In this document: in pieces, positions 22,102-31,046 of the stretch
Numbering within the stretch: the stretch's first letter is position 1
Layout of the letters: every line of letters begins with the position of its first letter
DNA from: Pseudonocardia sp. EC080619-01
GTDB lineage: Bacteria; Actinomycetota; Actinomycetes; Mycobacteriales; Pseudonocardiaceae
Direction of reading: 5' to 3'
Length of the DNA: 64,000 nt
NCBI RefSeq assembly: GCF_001420995.1
Contig: NZ_CP012184.1
Coordinates: 4,448,501-4,512,500 of the forward strand
The notes under the pieces: model-generated
Databases searched by the model: none
Told to the model about the DNA's origin: nothing
What the model saw: only the letters and a program-made list of their open reading frames with translations
Position numbers and translations under genes: made by a program

Positions 22102-23580
22102 TCAGGGCTCCTGGCTGTCGTGGGAGGCAGGGGGGTCTGTGAGGTCCGGGCCGGGCGCTACCGCTACGGGGGTCCGGGCCGCCAGGACGGGGCCTGCGGG
22201 CATCACGTCCTCGGGATCGGCGGGGGGCCGGTCGTCGGCGGGGGCCGCGAGGTAGGCGGCGGAGAGCCGCCGGTACGGGCGCGACGCCAGGGCGGCCAGG
22301 GTGGCCACGAGTCCGAGCAGCCCCGTCACCACGAAGACGAGCGCGATCGCCCGGTCGGTCCCGGTGCCGAACCAGCCGCCGATCGCCCGGGCACCGGCGC
22401 CGCCGTCGCTCATGAACGGCACCACCACCAGCTCGGTGACGGGCGCGAGCAGGAACGCCGTCAGCGGCGAGGCGGCCTGTTCCACGCTCTGCGCGAACCC
22501 GAAGACCCGGCCCTGCCTGCCGTAGGGCACCACCCGCTGCAGGACGGTCTGCTCCGCGGCCTCGGCGTAGGGCATGAGCAGCATGAACACCGTCATCCCG
22601 ATCGTCAGCAGGACGATCGAGGCCTGCAGCGGGAACAGCATCGTCGCCGTCCACAGTGTCGCGTTCACCAGCAGCAGGGTCCGGATCGGTCGCGATCCGA
22701 GGCCGGTCCGCGCGACCAGCAGCCCGCCCACGATCACGCCGGTGGACAGCGCGCCCCACAGCAGACCCCACGCCTGCACCGAGATCATGGACAGGCCGTA
22801 CGGGTCCATCAGCGCCATGAACACCCCGCCGAGCAGGTTGTTCACGCAGGTGAAGACGATCAGGGCCGGGAGGCCGGGCACCGAGCCGACCACCCGCAGC
22901 GTCCCGCGCAGGTCGACCCCGCCGCGGTCGTCCCCGCCCCCGGCGGCGGCGTCCACCGGCGCGGACGGCACCCGCACCCGGGACAGGTGGAGCAGCGACG
23001 CGCCCAGCACGACGAGCGCGAGCAGCAGCACCGACCGCATGCCGTCGTACGCGACGAGCAGGCCCGACAGCACCGACGTCACCAGGAACGAGACCCCGGT
23101 CGCCGTGCCGACGAGCCCGTTCGCGCGGTCCCGGACCCCGGCCGGGACCAGCAGCGTCACGAGTGTCGGCAGCGCGATCGTGCGCAGGTTGCCGGTGATC
23201 ACGCCGAGCATCAGCGCGACGACGAACCCCCACAGCAGCGGGCTGGACGCGTCGCGGAAGACCTCCGTCGGCGTCGTCAGGTAGACGACCAGGCAGCCCG
23301 CGTAGATCGCCAGCGACACCGCGGCGGAGCCCTGCATCACCGCGCGCTTGCCGAACCCGTCGACGAGGCTGCCGAACCAGATCCCGGTCGACGACGTCGC
23401 CGCCAGGAAGATCCCCGCGATGATGCCGGTCGCCATCACCGACCGGGTCTCGACGAACACCCAGAACGTCACGGCGAACCACACCGTGAAGTTGACGACC
23501 GACACGGTCAGGGTGCTCGCCAGCAGGTGCGCGAAGGTCCGCTGCGTGCCGTGCCGCAGGTCCAGGCGCGTGGGGTCCAT
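22102..23580 (-). CDS. MFS transporter
   Basis: 492 residues with about 12 membrane segments; the sequence starts with a short polar region then TFAHLLASTLTVSVVNFTVWFAVTFWVF. Loop 2-3 has GSLVDGFGKRAVM in the place of the MFS GxLaDrxGrr signature; a central cytoplasmic loop (PSAPVDAAAGGGDDRGGVDLRG) separates the halves. ERTVLQR-like AEQTVLQRVVPYGRQGRVFGFAQSVEQAASPLTAF recalls multidrug-efflux relatives (enterobactin exporter EntS/MFS_3 type). Tail of about 45 residues is P/A/D-rich. Substrate unknown. Ribosome site is weak (AGAGGA about 11 bases upstream). Confidence 0.8.
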   Translation of the reverse strand: MDPTRLDLRHGTQRTFAHLLASTLTVSVVNFTVWFAVTFWVFVETRSVMATGIIAGIFLAATSSTGIWFGSLVDGFGKRAVMQGSAAVSLAIYAGCLVVYLTTPTEVFRDASSPLLWGFVVALMLGVITGNLRTIALPTLVTLLVPAGVRDRANGLVGTATGVSFLVTSVLSGLLVAYDGMRSVLLLALVVLGASLLHLSRVRVPSAPVDAAAGGGDDRGGVDLRGTLRVVGSVPGLPALIVFTCVNNLLGGVFMALMDPYGLSMISVQAWGLLWGALSTGVIVGGLLVARTGLGSRPIRTLLLVNATLWTATMLFPLQASIVLLTIGMTVFMLLMPYAEAAEQTVLQRVVPYGRQGRVFGFAQSVEQAASPLTAFLLAPVTELVVVPFMSDGGAGARAIGGWFGTGTDRAIALVFVVTGLLGLVATLAALASRPYRRLSAAYLAAPADDRPPADPEDVMPAGPVLAARTPVAVAPGPDLTDPPASHDSQEP

Positions 23581-23679
23581 GGTCCACCGTCCTCTCGGAA
23601 GCTGGGACCGGCGGGACCGCCGGAACTCATCGGCTCCGGGACGGACGGTGCGGGACGGACCCGGGTTCGGGACGAGCGA

Positions 23680-24102
23680 TCAGGCGGTCATGTCCAGCGA
23701 GGCGACGACCTTCGTCGGCCGGATCCGGACGACGAGCTCGCCCGGCACCCCGTTGCGGCGCCCGAACTCCTCGGCCCGGTCCTCGCCCATGTACCGGCGG
23801 CCGAGCGCGGTGGCGGTGCGCAGCAGCTCGTCCGGGTCCTCGCCGATCTCGGCGATCCCCTGGACCTGGACGAACGCGTACGGCGGTTCCGGCAGGTCGG
23901 CGGTCAGCACGACCCGCGGGTCGCGGACGATCGCGCGGCCCTTCGCGGTGCCGGCCCCGGTGTTGAAGACGATCGCGTCGTCCTCGGCCAGGAACCAGAC
24001 GGGGGCGACGAGTGGGCGGCCGTCCCGCGCGGTCCAGCCGAGCATCCCGGTGCGGGTGCCGTGGTTCAGGAACCCGGCGACCTCGGGTGTGAGAGCGGTC
24101 AT
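23680..24102 (-). CDS. PPOX-class (split-barrel) F420/FMN-dependent protein
   Basis: 140 residues. Split-barrel fold of the pyridoxamine-phosphate-oxidase-like superfamily: TGMLGWTARDGRPLVAPVWFLAEDDAIVFNTGAGTAKGRAIVRDPRVVLTAD split over strands 1-4, with AKGRAIVRDPRV the typical cofactor-contact helix, and PYAFVQVQGIAEI after it. Such actinobacterial proteins use F420, FMN or haem; which one applies is not decided by the sequence. The start codon ATG is followed by TALTPEVAGFL. Divergent from an MFS efflux gene, 64 bp apart. Confidence 0.8.
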   Translation of the reverse strand: MTALTPEVAGFLNHGTRTGMLGWTARDGRPLVAPVWFLAEDDAIVFNTGAGTAKGRAIVRDPRVVLTADLPEPPYAFVQVQGIAEIGEDPDELLRTATALGRRYMGEDRAEEFGRRNGVPGELVVRIRPTKVVASLDMTA

Positions 24103-24166
24103 GCCGCGCAGCGTAGGGCGGGAATCCGGATGACCGCGCGGCCGTCACCGTGTTGGGCTCCCTGCG

Positions 24167-25381
24167 ATGTCCCACGCGACCGAGACCGGAGTGGACGTAC
24201 GGCAGCCCGTGCCGCGCGTCGTCACGGTGCTGGCCCTGAGCATCTTCGTGCTCGGCACCAGCGAGTTCGTGATCACCGGGCTGCTGCCCGACATGGCCGC
24301 CGACCTGGGCGTGACGATCTCCCAGGTCGGCTACCTGATCTCCGGGTTCGCCGTCGGGATGGTCGTCGGGGCGCCGCTGATGGCGGTCGCGACGCTGCGG
24401 CTGCCGCGGCACACCACGCTGGTGGCGATGCTGGTGGCCGTCGCCGCGCTGCACGTGCTCGGCGCGCTCACCTCCAGCTACCCGCTGCTGTTGGCGATCC
24501 GGGTGCTGACCGCGGTCGCGACCGGCGGGTTCTGGGCGGTCGCCGCCGTCGTCACGGTGTCGTCGGTGGGACCGCGCGACCGGGCCCGGGCGCTGTCCCG
24601 GCTGCTCGCCGGGCTGACCGTGTCCAACGTGGCCGGCATCCCGCTCGGCACGGTGATCGGGCAGCAGTTCGGCTGGCGGGCGACGTTCTGGATCATCGCG
24701 GCGCTGGCGCTCGCCGGACTGGCGGGGGCGCTCACGCTGGTCCCCCGTACCTGGGGCGCCGGTCAGGAACGACGGCTGTCGGCCGAGCTGGCGGTGTTCC
24801 GGCGTGCCCGGTTGTGGCTCGCGCTGACCACGACGGCGCTCTACCAAGCCGGCATGATCGCGATGCTGGCGTACCTGGCGCCGCTGCTGATCGAGGTCGC
24901 CGGGCTCGCCCCGGGCTGGGTGCCGGCCGTGCAGTTCGGCGCGGGCGTCGGCTCGCTGGCCGGGATCGTGCTGGGCGGCCGGTTCGCCGACCGGCACCCG
25001 TGGCGGACGCTGTTCGCCGCACTGGTCGGCGCCGGCGTCCTGCTCGGGCTGCTCGCCGGGACGGCCGCGCTCCCCGGCGCGGCCCCGGCGGTCGCCGTCG
25101 GGCTCGGGTTCGTCGCGTTCGTCGCCGCCGCCCCGCTGAACGCCCGCGTGTTCGCCCTCGCCGGGACCGCCCCGACGCTGGCCAGTGCGACGAACACCTC
25201 GGCGTTCAACGTGGGGAACTCGCTGGGCCCGGCGCTGGGTGGGCTCGCGATCGCCGCCGGCTGGGGGCTGACCGCGCCGCCGCTGATCGGGGTGCTCCTG
25301 ATGGCGTGTGCACTCGTGCCGGCCTGCGCCTCGGTGCTCCTGGACCGGCGGTGGGGCGCCCCGGGGACGACCGGGGCGTGA
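24167..25381 (+). CDS. DHA1-type MFS efflux transporter (Cmx/CmrA- or AraJ-like)
   Basis: 404 residues, 12 membrane segments. SIFVLGTSEFVITGLLPDMAADLGVTISQVGYLISGFAVGMVVG in helices 1-2 is the mark of the DHA1 subgroup that includes actinobacterial chloramphenicol exporters (Cmx/CmrA) and AraJ. Later GGFWAVAAVVTVSSVGPRDRARALSRLLAGLTVSNVAGIPLGT fits helices 4-5 with motif C features. Drug specificity cannot be decided. No ribosome site is visible at the ATG. The downstream gene overlaps its stop codon (GTGA), so the two are coupled. Confidence 0.82.
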   Translation: MSHATETGVDVRQPVPRVVTVLALSIFVLGTSEFVITGLLPDMAADLGVTISQVGYLISGFAVGMVVGAPLMAVATLRLPRHTTLVAMLVAVAALHVLGALTSSYPLLLAIRVLTAVATGGFWAVAAVVTVSSVGPRDRARALSRLLAGLTVSNVAGIPLGTVIGQQFGWRATFWIIAALALAGLAGALTLVPRTWGAGQERRLSAELAVFRRARLWLALTTTALYQAGMIAMLAYLAPLLIEVAGLAPGWVPAVQFGAGVGSLAGIVLGGRFADRHPWRTLFAALVGAGVLLGLLAGTAALPGAAPAVAVGLGFVAFVAAAPLNARVFALAGTAPTLASATNTSAFNVGNSLGPALGGLAIAAGWGLTAPPLIGVLLMACALVPACASVLLDRRWGAPGTTGA

Positions 25382-25929
25382 CACCGGCGTCGCAGGCCAG
25401 CAGGATCACCGTCGTGGGCGGGAGCGGGGGTCCGGAGGTCGGCAGTGTGCTCGGGCGGCAGGTCGACGGCGTCACCTGCGGGCCGTCGGTGCTGGTGATG
25501 ACGGCCGCGCTCACCGGTTCCGGATGGCCGGGCCCGGCGGCGGAGCGGTTCGGCGCCGCGCAGCGGGCTGCCCACCGCCAGGCGAACCGGTTCTGGCCGC
25601 GCGCGCTCGGGACGACGCCCTGGGGGATGCGGGCGTGGCTGCACCGGCACGCGCCCGCCGCGGGCCGGTTCCGGGTCCGGCCCGCCACGGCGGGCGAGCT
25701 CGCCGCGGTCGCGTCCGCGCGTCGGCCGGTCCCGCTCCTGGTCGGGACGCGCCGGCTGCCCCGGCACTGGGTGCTGGTCCTGGGCGCCCGCGCCGACGGC
25801 ACCTGGCGGGTCTACGAGCCGGGCTCCGGCACGGTCCGGGCGTTCCACCCGGCGGCCTTCGCCGACGGCACCGCCGCCCGGACCCTGGGCATGCCCCGCC
25901 CCTGGTGCGTGCTGCGCCCCGTCCCGTGA
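25378..25929 (+). CDS. Protein with C39-like papain-fold features
   Basis: 183 residues from a GTG overlapping the transporter stop. Two segments suggest a papain-like cysteine-peptidase fold of the C39-like type: DGVTCGPSVLVMTAAL (Cys at the start of a helix) and LPRHWVLVLGARADGTWRVYEPGSGTVRAF (His followed by a beta strand and an Asp/Glu-Pro-Gly turn). No signal peptide or membrane segment. C39-like domains cut leader peptides or act as acyltransferases; here the partner transporter is MFS rather than ABC, so a role in export is only suggested by coupling. Could also be a structural relative without catalysis. Confidence 0.5.
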   Translation: MTPASQASRITVVGGSGGPEVGSVLGRQVDGVTCGPSVLVMTAALTGSGWPGPAAERFGAAQRAAHRQANRFWPRALGTTPWGMRAWLHRHAPAAGRFRVRPATAGELAAVASARRPVPLLVGTRRLPRHWVLVLGARADGTWRVYEPGSGTVRAFHPAAFADGTAARTLGMPRPWCVLRPVP

Positions 25930-26057
25930 GCCGGTCGATCAGCACGTCGTGGCCCCGGCGACGGCCGGAACGTGCTGACCGGTCCGGGCCCGCGGTGCGG
26001 CGCGGTGCGGCGGGGGTGGTGGCGGCGGGGGTCCGGAGAGCTGTCGGTGCCGACTCG

Positions 26058-26063
26058 TAGACT
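26058..26063 (+). promoter_or_regulatory. TAGACT -10 box of valS
   Basis: Six bases before the GTG start of valS, no Shine-Dalgarno sequence between; leaderless pattern. Confidence 0.6.
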
Positions 26064-26069
26064 TGACAT

Positions 26070-28706
26070 GTGACCGAGACCCTGGGAGCGCGTACCGCCG
26101 ACCTGCCCGCCAAGTGGAACCCGGGCGAGGTAGAGGGCGACATGTACCGCCGCTGGGTCGACCGCGGGTACTTCGAGGCCGACCCGGCGTCCGGCAGGCC
26201 GGCGTTCAGCATCGTGATCCCGCCGCCGAACGTCACCGGCAGCCTGCACCTGGGCCACGCGATGGACCACACCCTGATCGACGTCCTGACCCGGCGCCGC
26301 CGGATGCAGGGCTACGACGCGCTGTGGCTGCCCGGCATGGACCACGCCGGCATCGCGACCCAGTCGGTCGTCGAGCGGCGGATGGCCGCGGCCGGCGAGC
26401 CCGACCGGCACACGATCGGCCGCGAGCGGTTCGTCGAGAAGGTCTGGGAGTGGAAGGCCGAGTCCGGCGGCTCGATCCTGGGGCAGATGGAGCGCCTCGG
26501 CGACGGCGTCGACTGGTCCCGCGAGCGCTTCACCCTCGACGAGGGGCTGTCCCGCGCCGTCGCCACCGTCTTCAAGCGGATGTTCGACGACGGGCTGATC
26601 TACCGGGCCGAGCGCCTGGTCAACTGGTCCCCGGCGCTGCGCTCGGCGATCTCCGACATCGAGGTCGACCACATCGAGACCGAGGGCGAGCTCGTCTCCA
26701 TGCGCTACGGCGACGGCGACGCCTCGGTCGTCGTCGCGACCACCCGGGTCGAGACGATGCTGGGGGACACCGCCGTCGCGGTCCACCCCGACGACGAGCG
26801 CTACGCAGCGCTGGTCGGCACCGAGATCGAGATGCCGATCACCGGCCGGCGGATCCCGGTCATCGCCGACACCTACGTCGACCCGGAGTTCGGCTCCGGC
26901 GCCGTCAAGATCACCCCCGCACACGACCCGAACGACTTCGAGGTCGGGAAGCGGCACGACCTGCCGATGCCGACGATCATGGACGAGACCGGCACGATCG
27001 CCGGGTCCGGCACCCGGTTCGACGGGATGGACCGGTTCGCCGCGCGCGAGGCGATCCGCGAGGAGCTGTGCGCCGAGGGCCGGATCGTCGCCGAGAAGCG
27101 GCCCTACGTGCACTCGGTCGGGCACTGCTCGCGGACCCAGGTCCCGATCGAGCCGCGCCTGAGCCTGCAGTGGTTCGTCAGCACCGGGCCCCTCGCCAGG
27201 GCGGCGGGCGACGCGGTCCGCGAGGGCCGCACCGTGCTGCACCCGAAGGAGCAGGAGAAGCGCTTCTTCGACTGGGTCGACAACATGCACGACTGGACGA
27301 TCAGCCGTCAGCTGTGGTGGGGGCACCGGATCCCGGTCTGGTACGGCCCCGCCGGCGAGGTCGTCTGCGTCGGGCCGGACGAGGAGCCGCCGACCGGCGA
27401 GGGCTGGCGGCAGGACTCCGACGTCCTCGACACCTGGTTCTCCTCCGGGCTGTGGCCGTTCTCCACGCTCGGCTGGCCCGACGAGACGCCGGACCTCGAG
27501 CGCTACTACCCGAACTCGGTGCTGGTCACCGGCTACGACATCCTCTTCTTCTGGGTCGTCCGGATGATGATGTTCGGGACCTACGCGATGGGGGATACCC
27601 CGTTCCGCGACGTCTACCTGCACGGGCTCATCCGCGACGAGCACGGCAAGAAGATGTCGAAGTCCAAGGGCAACGTCATCGACCCGCTGGACCTGATGGA
27701 GGACTACGGCGCCGACGCGCTGCGGTTCACCATCGCCCGCGGCTCCAACCCGGGCACCGACATGTCGCTGTCGCCGGAGTGGGTCGCCGCGTCCCGGAAC
27801 TTCACCACGAAGCTCTGGAACATCACCCGGTTCGCGCTCTCGAAGGGCGCCGACCCGCACCTGCCGCTGCCCGCCGAGGCGGACCGCACCGACGCCGACC
27901 GCTGGATCCTGGGCCGGCTCGCCGAGGTCCGCGGCCAGACCGACGAACTGCTCGACGGCTACCAGTTCGCGAAGGCGACCGAGGGCCTCTACCACTTCGC
28001 GTGGGACGAGCTGGCCGACTGGTACGTCGAGCTGTGCAAGACCCAGCTCGACGACCCGGCCACCGCGCCCGGCACCCGTGCGGTGCTCGGGCACGTCCTC
28101 GACGCGCTGCTGCGGATGCTGCACCCGATCGCGCCGTTCGTCACCGAGGCGTTGTGGACCGCGCTGACCGGTCGCGAGACCGTCGTGACGGCCGCCTGGC
28201 CGACCGCGGCCGACACCGGCGCGCCCGTCGACGCCGCCGCGGCCGCCCGGGTCACCGACGCGCAGAAGGTGATCACCGAGGTCCGCCGGTTCCGCACCGA
28301 GCAGGGCCTGCCGGACCGCAAGTCCGTCGCGGCCCGCCTGGCCGGGCTCACCGACGCGGGCCTGGCCGGCCACGAGACCGCCCTGCGGTTCCTCAACCGG
28401 CTCGACGCGGCGGGCGACGACTTCGCCGCCACCGCCACCTTCGAGGTCACGACCTCCGGGGGGCCGGTCACCGTCGAGCTGGACACCTCGGGGGCGATCG
28501 ACGTCGCGGCCGAGCGCGCCCGGCTCGGCAAGGACCTGGCCGCCGCCGAGAAGGAACGCGACCAGGCGGACAAGAAGCTGAACAACCCGAAGTTCACCGA
28601 GAAGGCACCGGCCGACGTCGTCGACGGCATCCGCTCCCGGCACGCCGCCGCGCTGGCGGACATCGAGCGGATCACCGCGCGGCTGGCCGCGCTGCCGGAG
28701 GCCTGA
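26070..28706 (+). CDS. valS: Valyl-tRNA synthetase
   Basis: 878 residues from a GTG (the overlapping ATG is followed at once by a stop in its frame). Class I synthetase: HLGH signature at 60-63 (NVTGSLHLGHAMDH), editing CP1 domain about 180-350, KMSKS at 528-532 (GKKMSKSKGNVIDP), anticodon-binding helical domain about 610-760 and a C-terminal coiled coil of 65 residues (AERARLGKDLAAAEKERDQ...). Charges tRNA-Val and edits mischarged threonine. First gene of the valS-folC-DUF4233 block; folC starts five bases after its stop. Confidence 0.98.
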   Translation: MTETLGARTADLPAKWNPGEVEGDMYRRWVDRGYFEADPASGRPAFSIVIPPPNVTGSLHLGHAMDHTLIDVLTRRRRMQGYDALWLPGMDHAGIATQSVVERRMAAAGEPDRHTIGRERFVEKVWEWKAESGGSILGQMERLGDGVDWSRERFTLDEGLSRAVATVFKRMFDDGLIYRAERLVNWSPALRSAISDIEVDHIETEGELVSMRYGDGDASVVVATTRVETMLGDTAVAVHPDDERYAALVGTEIEMPITGRRIPVIADTYVDPEFGSGAVKITPAHDPNDFEVGKRHDLPMPTIMDETGTIAGSGTRFDGMDRFAAREAIREELCAEGRIVAEKRPYVHSVGHCSRTQVPIEPRLSLQWFVSTGPLARAAGDAVREGRTVLHPKEQEKRFFDWVDNMHDWTISRQLWWGHRIPVWYGPAGEVVCVGPDEEPPTGEGWRQDSDVLDTWFSSGLWPFSTLGWPDETPDLERYYPNSVLVTGYDILFFWVVRMMMFGTYAMGDTPFRDVYLHGLIRDEHGKKMSKSKGNVIDPLDLMEDYGADALRFTIARGSNPGTDMSLSPEWVAASRNFTTKLWNITRFALSKGADPHLPLPAEADRTDADRWILGRLAEVRGQTDELLDGYQFAKATEGLYHFAWDELADWYVELCKTQLDDPATAPGTRAVLGHVLDALLRMLHPIAPFVTEALWTALTGRETVVTAAWPTAADTGAPVDAAAAARVTDAQKVITEVRRFRTEQGLPDRKSVAARLAGLTDAGLAGHETALRFLNRLDAAGDDFAATATFEVTTSGGPVTVELDTSGAIDVAAERARLGKDLAAAEKERDQADKKLNNPKFTEKAPADVVDGIRSRHAAALADIERITARLAALPEA

Positions 28707-28711
28707 GGCAC

Positions 28712-30379
28712 GTGGCACCACGCGACGATCGACACGGCTACGACCAGTTCGACGAGGAGGACTCGCCGACCTACGGCGGGGACCGCTGGGCCGAGGGCGG
28801 GTTCGGCGACGACGAGGAGCCGGAGGCCGGCACCGAGCGGTCCGAGGACTCCGAGCGGTCCGAGCAGTCCGAGGAGGACGGCTCCGACGAGGACCGCTCG
28901 GACACCGCGGCCGCCGACGAGGCGGCGGAGACCCCCGAGAAGGACGCCCAGGAGGCCGTGATCGCGGCCGTGCTCGACGAGATCCGCGGTGGCGACACCC
29001 CGGACGTCGTGCCGGCCCAGTCGACGGTCACCGGGTACGCGGAGTTCCTCGCCGTCGACGCCGCGCTGGACCGCCGCTGGCCCGAGTCGGTCATGGAACC
29101 GTCGCTGGAGCGGATGCAGACGCTGTGCGACGCGCTCGGCGAACCACAGCGCGGCTACCCGGTCGTGCACCTGACCGGGACCAACGGTAAGACGTCGACC
29201 TCCCGGATGATCGACGCCCTGCTCACCGAGGTGGGCCTGCGCACCGGCCGCTACACCAGCCCGCACCTGCAGCGGGCCACCGAGCGGATCAACCTGGACA
29301 ACCGCCCCGTCACCCCGGAGCACTACGTCGCGGCCTACCGGGAGGTCGAGCCCGTCGTCGAGCTGGTCGACGCGAAGCGGGGCGACGCCCCGGCGCTGTC
29401 GAAGTTCGAGGTGCTCACCGCGATGGCCTTCGCGTCGTTCTCCGACGCCCCGGTCGAGGCCGCGGTGATCGAGGTCGGGCTCGGCGGCCGGTGGGACGCG
29501 ACGAACGTCGCCGACGCCGACGTCGCCGTCATCCTGCCGATCGGCGTCGACCACGCCGAGTACCTCGGGAACGACGTCCTCGACATCGCCCGCGAGAAGG
29601 CCGGGATCATCAAGGAGGGCTCGGTCGCCGTCCTCGCCGCGCAGGACAAGAAGGTGGCCGAGGTCCTCATCGAGCGCTGCGCCGAGGTCGGCGCGCAGGT
29701 CGCCCGGGAGGGCGCCGAGTTCGGCGTCCGGGAGCGGGAGCTCGCGGTCGGCGGGCAGCGCCTCGAGCTGCAGGGGCTGTCCGGCCGCTACGACGAGATC
29801 TTCCTGCCGCTGCACGGCGAGCACCAGGCGTCGAACGCGGCGGTGGCACTGGCCGCCGCCGAGGCGCTGGTCGGGGCCGGCACCGCGCAGCCCCTCGACC
29901 CGGAGGCCGTCCGGGCCGCGTTCGCGTCCGTCCGCTCGCCCGGCCGGCTGGAGCCGGTGCAGGGCGGGCCGGACACCCCCACGGTGCTGCTCGACGCCGC
30001 GCACAACCCGGCCGGGGCGACGGCGCTCGCCACGGCGCTGACCGGCGAGTTCCGGTTCACCCGCCTGGTCGGCGTGCTCGCGGTGCTCCAGGGCAAGGAC
30101 GCGCGCGGGATCCTCGAGGGCCTCGAACCGGTGCTGCACGAGGTCGTGGTGACCACCAACTCCTCGCCCCGGGCGATGGACGCCGACGAGCTGGGCGCGC
30201 TCGCCGCCGAGGTCTTCGGCTCCGACCGGGTCAGCGTCGAGCCGTCGCTGCAGGCCGCCGTCGAGCAGGCGGGGGAGATCGCCGAGGAGGCCGGCGGGTC
30301 CGGCGTCGGCGTGGTCGTAACCGGGTCGGTGGTGACGGCCGGCGAGGTCCGGTCGCTGTTCGGCAGGGAGCCGGAGTGA
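28712..30379 (+). CDS. folC: Folylpolyglutamate synthase / dihydrofolate synthase with acidic N-terminal extension
   Basis: 555 residues. The enzyme part starts near residue 105 (STVTGYAEFLAVDAALDRRW); the P-loop is HLTGTNGKTSTSRMI (about 153-166) and the Mur-ligase-like Mg site is EVGLGGRWDATN. DAAHNPAGA marks the C-terminal domain. It ligates glutamate to dihydropteroate and then to reduced folates. The first 100 residues are almost only D, E, S, A and T (EDSERSEQSEEDGSDEDRSD), absent from the core family; if translation really starts here it is a disordered acidic tail. An internal start is possible but none has a good ribosome site. Confidence 0.93.
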   Translation: MAPRDDRHGYDQFDEEDSPTYGGDRWAEGGFGDDEEPEAGTERSEDSERSEQSEEDGSDEDRSDTAAADEAAETPEKDAQEAVIAAVLDEIRGGDTPDVVPAQSTVTGYAEFLAVDAALDRRWPESVMEPSLERMQTLCDALGEPQRGYPVVHLTGTNGKTSTSRMIDALLTEVGLRTGRYTSPHLQRATERINLDNRPVTPEHYVAAYREVEPVVELVDAKRGDAPALSKFEVLTAMAFASFSDAPVEAAVIEVGLGGRWDATNVADADVAVILPIGVDHAEYLGNDVLDIAREKAGIIKEGSVAVLAAQDKKVAEVLIERCAEVGAQVAREGAEFGVRERELAVGGQRLELQGLSGRYDEIFLPLHGEHQASNAAVALAAAEALVGAGTAQPLDPEAVRAAFASVRSPGRLEPVQGGPDTPTVLLDAAHNPAGATALATALTGEFRFTRLVGVLAVLQGKDARGILEGLEPVLHEVVVTTNSSPRAMDADELGALAAEVFGSDRVSVEPSLQAAVEQAGEIAEEAGGSGVGVVVTGSVVTAGEVRSLFGREPE

Positions 30380-30795
30380 GCGGGACGGACCGGATCGACG
30401 GGGTCCCGGAGGGCGTCCGCCCGCCGCCGACCGACCCGATGAAGGGCGCCCGCGGCGTGTTCGCCGCGACGCTGATCCTCGAGGCGATCGTGGTGCTGCT
30501 CGCGCTGCTGGTGCTGCCACGCTTCGGCAGCGGCTCCACCGCACTCGGCGCCGGGGTGATCACCGCCCTGGCCGTGGCGATGATCCTGCTGTCCGGGCTG
30601 CAGCGGCGTTCCTGGGGCCTGGGCGCGACGCTCGCGCTGCAGGTGCTCCTCATCGTCGCGTCGTTCGTGTTCGTGCCCTCGCTGGCGATCGTCGCGTTCG
30701 CGTTCGTGGTGGTCTTCGCGATCCTGCTGTGGATGCGGCGCGAGGTCGCGCGGCGGATGGCGGCGGGGACGCTGCCGTCGCAGCAGGAGGAATGA
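30376..30795 (+). CDS. DUF4233 membrane protein
   Basis: 139 residues, GTG overlapping the folC stop (GTGA). Four hydrophobic helices (FAATLILEAIVVLLALLVL; ALGAGVITALAVAMILLSGL; LGATLALQVLLIVASFVFV; LAIVAFAFVVVFAILLWM) and a basic end. DUF4233 proteins follow folC in most actinobacteria; function unknown. The conserved PMKGARGVFA stretch precedes the first helix. Normally ndk is next; here a toxin-antitoxin pair is interposed. Confidence 0.85.
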   Translation: MSGTDRIDGVPEGVRPPPTDPMKGARGVFAATLILEAIVVLLALLVLPRFGSGSTALGAGVITALAVAMILLSGLQRRSWGLGATLALQVLLIVASFVFVPSLAIVAFAFVVVFAILLWMRREVARRMAAGTLPSQQEE

Positions 30796-30805
30796 GAGGC
30801 ATCGC

Positions 30806-30832
30806 GGTATCACCGCAGGTATCATCGCTGCC
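30806..30832 (+). promoter_or_regulatory. Promoter/operator of the toxin-antitoxin pair
   Basis: Direct repeats GGTATCA (30806-30812 and 30818-30824) spaced 12 bp; the second includes a TATCAT -10 (30820-30825) seven bases before the antitoxin GTG. Position and repeats fit autoregulation by the ribbon-helix-helix antitoxin. Confidence 0.55.
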
Positions 30833-31039
30833 GTGGCGATGACCCTGCGGCTCACCGAGTCCGAGACCGAAGCCCTGCGCGCCCGCGCCGAGACCGAGGG
30901 GCGGTCGATGCAGGAGGTCGCCCGGGCCGCGGTCAGGGAGTACGTCGACCGGCACGACCACGACGCCGAGGTCGACCGCGCCGCCGCCTGGGTCACGGAG
31001 AACTTCAGGGACACTCTCGACCGGCTCGGCCGGGCCTGA
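30833..31039 (+). CDS. Ribbon-helix-helix antitoxin of a Doc/Fic module
   Basis: 68 residues. The N-terminus MTLRLTESETEALRARAETEGRS followed by MQEVARAAVREYVDRH is a ribbon-helix-helix DNA-binding domain (beta strand TLRLT, two helices). The C-terminal 25 residues (AWVTENFRDTLDRLGRA) would be the toxin-binding tail. Start is GTG (leaderless); an ATG two codons later is equally possible. The toxin gene begins seven bases after its stop. Expected to neutralise the toxin and repress its own promoter. Confidence 0.8.
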   Translation: MAMTLRLTESETEALRARAETEGRSMQEVARAAVREYVDRHDHDAEVDRAAAWVTENFRDTLDRLGRA

Positions 31040-31046
31040 CGACCCG

